Assembly (NCBI GenBank): GCA_020201445.1
Contig: JAIVGU010000206.1
Location: 1 to 7,313 of the forward strand
Direction: 5' to 3'
DNA from: Halobacteriales archaeon
GTDB taxonomy: Archaea; Thermoplasmatota; E2; JACPAO01; JAHFTW01
Length of the DNA: 7,313 bases
Below the pieces are notes generated by a model. The model was given only the letters and a program-made list of their open reading frames with translations, searched no databases and was not told the origin of the DNA. The translations under genes were made by a program, and so were the position numbers. Of this stretch, positions 5,275 through 7,313 are shown piece by piece. Within the stretch, counting starts at the first letter, position 1. Each line of letters begins with the position of its first letter.

Positions 5275-5982
5275 TCACCACGAAGAAGTCTTAGGTGCGG
5301 CGGGCCTGAGCGCCTGCCACACGGGGAGGCCGTCGGTGATGACGCACTGCACGCCGAGGGCGTCCAGCTCCCGGGCGCGCGCCGGGTCGTTCACGGTCCA
5401 CGACCCGACCTTGAGCTTGGCCTCCCCCGCGGCGGCCATCGTCTCCTCGTCCACGAAGTCGTGGTCGACGTTGACCCACTGGCACCTCGCGTCACGGGCG
5501 ACCTCCCAGTCGTCGTCCTCCACCGGGCCGAGCGGGATGAGCGCCAGCGTCGCCTTGGCGTCCAGGTCGCGCGCCTCCAGGACGATGCCAGGGTGCATCG
5601 ACGAAACCTGGAAATGGCCGGCAACGCGCTCCTTGGCGAGCTTGAGGGTGCCCTCCAGCGCCTCGGGGGCCTTGACCTCCAGGTTGTAGAGGCCGTCCCA
5701 CGCCTTCAGCAGGTCGAACAGGGAGGCAAGGGTGGGCACCGGGCCGGCGCCGGTGTCGAACGCCTGCACCTCCTTGAGGTTGAGGTCCGCCACCTCCCCT
5801 TCGCCGTCGGTGGTGCGGGAGAGCGCGCCGTCGTGCACGATGACGACATGGCCGTCGCGCGTCAGGTGCAGGTCCATCTCCAGCGCGGGGAAGCCGGCGG
5901 CGACCGCGGCGCCGAACGCGCGCAGGGTGTTCTCCGGGTGCTCCGAGGAGAGGCCCCGGTGCGCGGCGGCGAAGGCAGGCAC
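5275..5982 (-). CDS. Glycerophosphodiester phosphodiesterase (GDPD family)
   Basis: GDPD enzymes hydrolyse glycerophosphodiesters to glycerol phosphate and an alcohol, using a divalent metal in a TIM-barrel. The 235-residue product has the family motifs in order: AHRG (H8, R9), PENT (16-19), the metal-binding E35/D37 in ALEMDLHLTRDG, HD (H50, D51), SRTTDGEGEV (55-64), VPTL (82-85), LEVK (E102, K104) and the C-terminal WTVND (195-199) and GVQCVITDGLP. I start it at GTG 5982, seven residues before AHRG as usual for the family. No ribosome binding site is seen, so a leaderless transcript is possible. The frame stays open further upstream to 6132, but that part is the palindromic repeat and the end of the RFC gene. 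There is no signal peptide, so the enzyme is probably cytoplasmic. Archaeal lipids use glycerol-1-phosphate, so its substrate cannot be assumed from bacterial relatives. It lies 118 bp downstream of the RFC gene on the same strand. Confidence 0.93.
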   Translation of the reverse strand: MPAFAAAHRGLSSEHPENTLRAFGAAVAAGFPALEMDLHLTRDGHVVIVHDGALSRTTDGEGEVADLNLKEVQAFDTGAGPVPTLASLFDLLKAWDGLYNLEVKAPEALEGTLKLAKERVAGHFQVSSMHPGIVLEARDLDAKATLALIPLGPVEDDDWEVARDARCQWVNVDHDFVDEETMAAAGEAKLKVGSWTVNDPARARELDALGVQCVITDGLPVWQALRPAAPKTSSW

Positions 5983-6039
5983 GCCGCGGGCAACGGGGCG
6001 TCCGACTTGACCCTTGCCAAAGCAGCACCGCCGCCCCCG

Positions 6040-6085
6040 AACCACGGATTGCACGGATGCCACCCTCTCCGTGCAATCCGTGTTT
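6040..6085. repeat. Palindromic CACGGATT repeat, copy 2 (3' of the RFC large-subunit gene)
   Basis: The left arm 6040-6057 pairs with 6068-6085 at 17 of 18 positions around a ten-base loop (TGCCACCCTC). Each arm contains two of the (C)ACGGAT units. The left arm shares CGAACCACGGATT and then CACGGAT with copy 1, though the loop and inner unit differ. On the minus strand it begins 15 nt after the RFC stop codon and ends 57 nt before the phosphodiesterase start, the same position relative to a stop as copy 1 (12 nt). No T-tract follows the stem. Confidence 0.85.
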
Positions 6086-6100
6086 GGCCGAGGAAGCGAA

Positions 6101-7313
6101 TCAGAACCCGAACAATCCTTTCTGTCCAACACCCGGCTTGGGCTTGGCAGGCCTCTCCGGCTCGGGCCCGTCGTCGAAGGTCTCGACGGACGCCTTCGCC
6201 TTCCTCTTCGGCCTGTCCAGCGGCTCGGTCCCGGCGGGCGGGAGGGCGGCGGCCTCGACGGCGGCGCGGATCTCCTTCACGGCCTTCCCGGTCGCCTCGG
6301 GCCCCAGCAGGAGGACCACCTCCTCGTCGGTGAGGTCCATCGCCTGCGTCTGCCCGACGGCGAACTCGCGGTCCATCTGGAACAGCGCCGCGAACGTCTC
6401 GACCTGCTCGGTGCGGGTCTTGCGCTTGCTGGCGTGGGTGGCGCGGCCCAGCGTCTCGGCGAGGTGGTCCTTGGTCTGCCGCAGCCCCTTGGTGCGCCCC
6501 ATCCTGCTCAGCCACTGCGGGAAGCCGAAGGGGACGAAGTCGCGGTACTCGCGGCTGCGGCTCGCCATCACGCCCAGCGTCCCCAGCTCGGAGGCGTAGG
6601 CCCACAGCGCGTAGTTCTGCGTCGAGCGGGTGCGGCCGAGGAAGAGGTCGGCGCGGCTCAGCATCTCGTAGCCCGCCACCAGGTCCCTGGGGTCCTTGAA
6701 CTCCTTCGCCATGTTCTCGTCGACCCACAGCACGAGGTCGTCGGGGGTCGCGTCCACGTCCCACACCTCCTTGCGGACGTCGTCGAGCCTGCGGCCCTTG
6801 AGGATGTGGCGCATCAGGTCGAACAGGCTGCCGGTGGTGTCGCGCGTCCCCAGGCTCTTGGTGTGCTCCAGCGTGACGTGGGTGCGGCCAAGGGCCAGCG
6901 ACTCCAGGTCGCGCACCGCCGAGCGCAGGTCGCCCTCGCTGCGGATGGCGATGGCCTCTAGCACGTCCTTGTCGACCTGGAGGCCCTCCGCCTGCGCGAT
7001 GCGGGCCAGGGCGTTGGGGATGGAGCGGACGTTGATGCGGGTGAACTTCAGCACCTCCGTCAGCGACTTGAGCGCCGAGCCGGAGCCCTTCTCCAGCGCG
7101 TAGAGGTCGTTCACGATGAGGAGGATGGGCTGCCGGGTCTGCCGGATGGTCTCGATGATGGCCGCCTTGCCGCCGCGGTCCGAGAACGAGGCGCCGTCCT
7201 CGCCGGAGTCGCCCCCCGCCCGTTCGTAGAGGTTGTCCGCCTCGTCCAGGATGATGAGCTTGCGGCCGCCCTCGCCTGCGGCCTGGAACGACCCGTCCGC
7301 ACCGAAGGTCTGG
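6101..7313 (-). CDS. rfcL: Replication factor C large subunit, C-terminal part (cut by right edge)
   Basis: RFC loads the PCNA sliding clamp onto primer-template DNA, using ATP. The visible 403 residues start inside the AAA+ domain; the Walker A region lies beyond the window. Seen in order: Walker B LIILDEAD (fragment residues 19-26), a DRGG segment (45-48), sensor 1 ILLIVND (63-69), sensor 2 GDLRSAVRDLE (127-137), then the helical lid and collar with conserved-looking DPRDLVAGYEMLSRADL. A basic and Pro-rich tail follows (DRPKRKAKAS; PERPAKPKPG) and ends in QKGLFGF, a PIP box for PCNA binding like the C-terminal motif of other archaeal large subunits. The frame runs straight through GTG 7114 to the edge, so that codon is internal. 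A Gly/Asp/Ser-rich insertion (AGGDSGEDGASFS, 32-44) sits between Walker B and DRGG. The small subunit gene is not in the window. A palindromic repeat follows the stop by 15 nt. Confidence 0.95.
   Translation of the reverse strand, partial: QTFGADGSFQAAGEGGRKLIILDEADNLYERAGGDSGEDGASFSDRGGKAAIIETIRQTRQPILLIVNDLYALEKGSGSALKSLTEVLKFTRINVRSIPNALARIAQAEGLQVDKDVLEAIAIRSEGDLRSAVRDLESLALGRTHVTLEHTKSLGTRDTTGSLFDLMRHILKGRRLDDVRKEVWDVDATPDDLVLWVDENMAKEFKDPRDLVAGYEMLSRADLFLGRTRSTQNYALWAYASELGTLGVMASRSREYRDFVPFGFPQWLSRMGRTKGLRQTKDHLAETLGRATHASKRKTRTEQVETFAALFQMDREFAVGQTQAMDLTDEEVVLLLGPEATGKAVKEIRAAVEAAALPPAGTEPLDRPKRKAKASVETFDDGPEPERPAKPKPGVGQKGLFGF

Noticed and set aside
5983..6132. Upstream extension of the phosphodiesterase frame to 285 residues.
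   Set aside because: The extra 50 residues are translated repeat and the end of the RFC gene; the family begins just before AHRG.

Overview
The window looks like a GC-rich archaeal chromosome segment. The strongest pointer is the partial gene at the right end: the large subunit of replication factor C, an archaeal/eukaryotic clamp loader, ending in a PCNA-binding motif of the archaeal kind (QKGLFGF). The membrane-anchored winged-helix regulator, the secreted proteins with N-glycosylation sequons and the FolD variant fit this. A Thermoplasmata-like euryarchaeote is my best guess, but this is inference and no marker here fixes the lineage.

Layout: (1) Positions 1-236, minus strand: the start of a secreted protein that runs off the left edge. 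(2) 237-627: a divergent intergenic region of about 390 bp with a GC-rich inverted repeat and an operator-like repeat cluster. (3) 628-3676, plus strand: a tightly overlapping three-gene block encoding a secreted protein, a lipoprotein and a transmembrane protein with an outside domain and two cytoplasmic winged helices. (4) 3747-4604, plus: folD (methylene-tetrahydrofolate dehydrogenase/cyclohydrolase). (5) 4683-4979, plus: a small secreted six-cysteine protein. (6) 4976-5158, minus: a 60-residue single-pass membrane protein whose stop codon shares a CTAG with that of the facing gene. (7) 5275-5982, minus: a glycerophosphodiester phosphodiesterase. (8) 6101-7313, minus: the C-terminal part of RFC large subunit, cut by the right edge. 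Two related palindromic repeats built from CACGGATT units lie just 3' of genes 7 and 8.

How it fits together: genes 5-8 and folD look like ordinary housekeeping or small accessory genes with very high G/C at third codon positions. The 628-3676 block is the part most like an undescribed system: two exported proteins of unknown function are translationally coupled to a one-component membrane regulator that could carry a surface signal directly to DNA, and a repeat cluster lies upstream as a possible operator. That functional link is inference from gene order, not proof.
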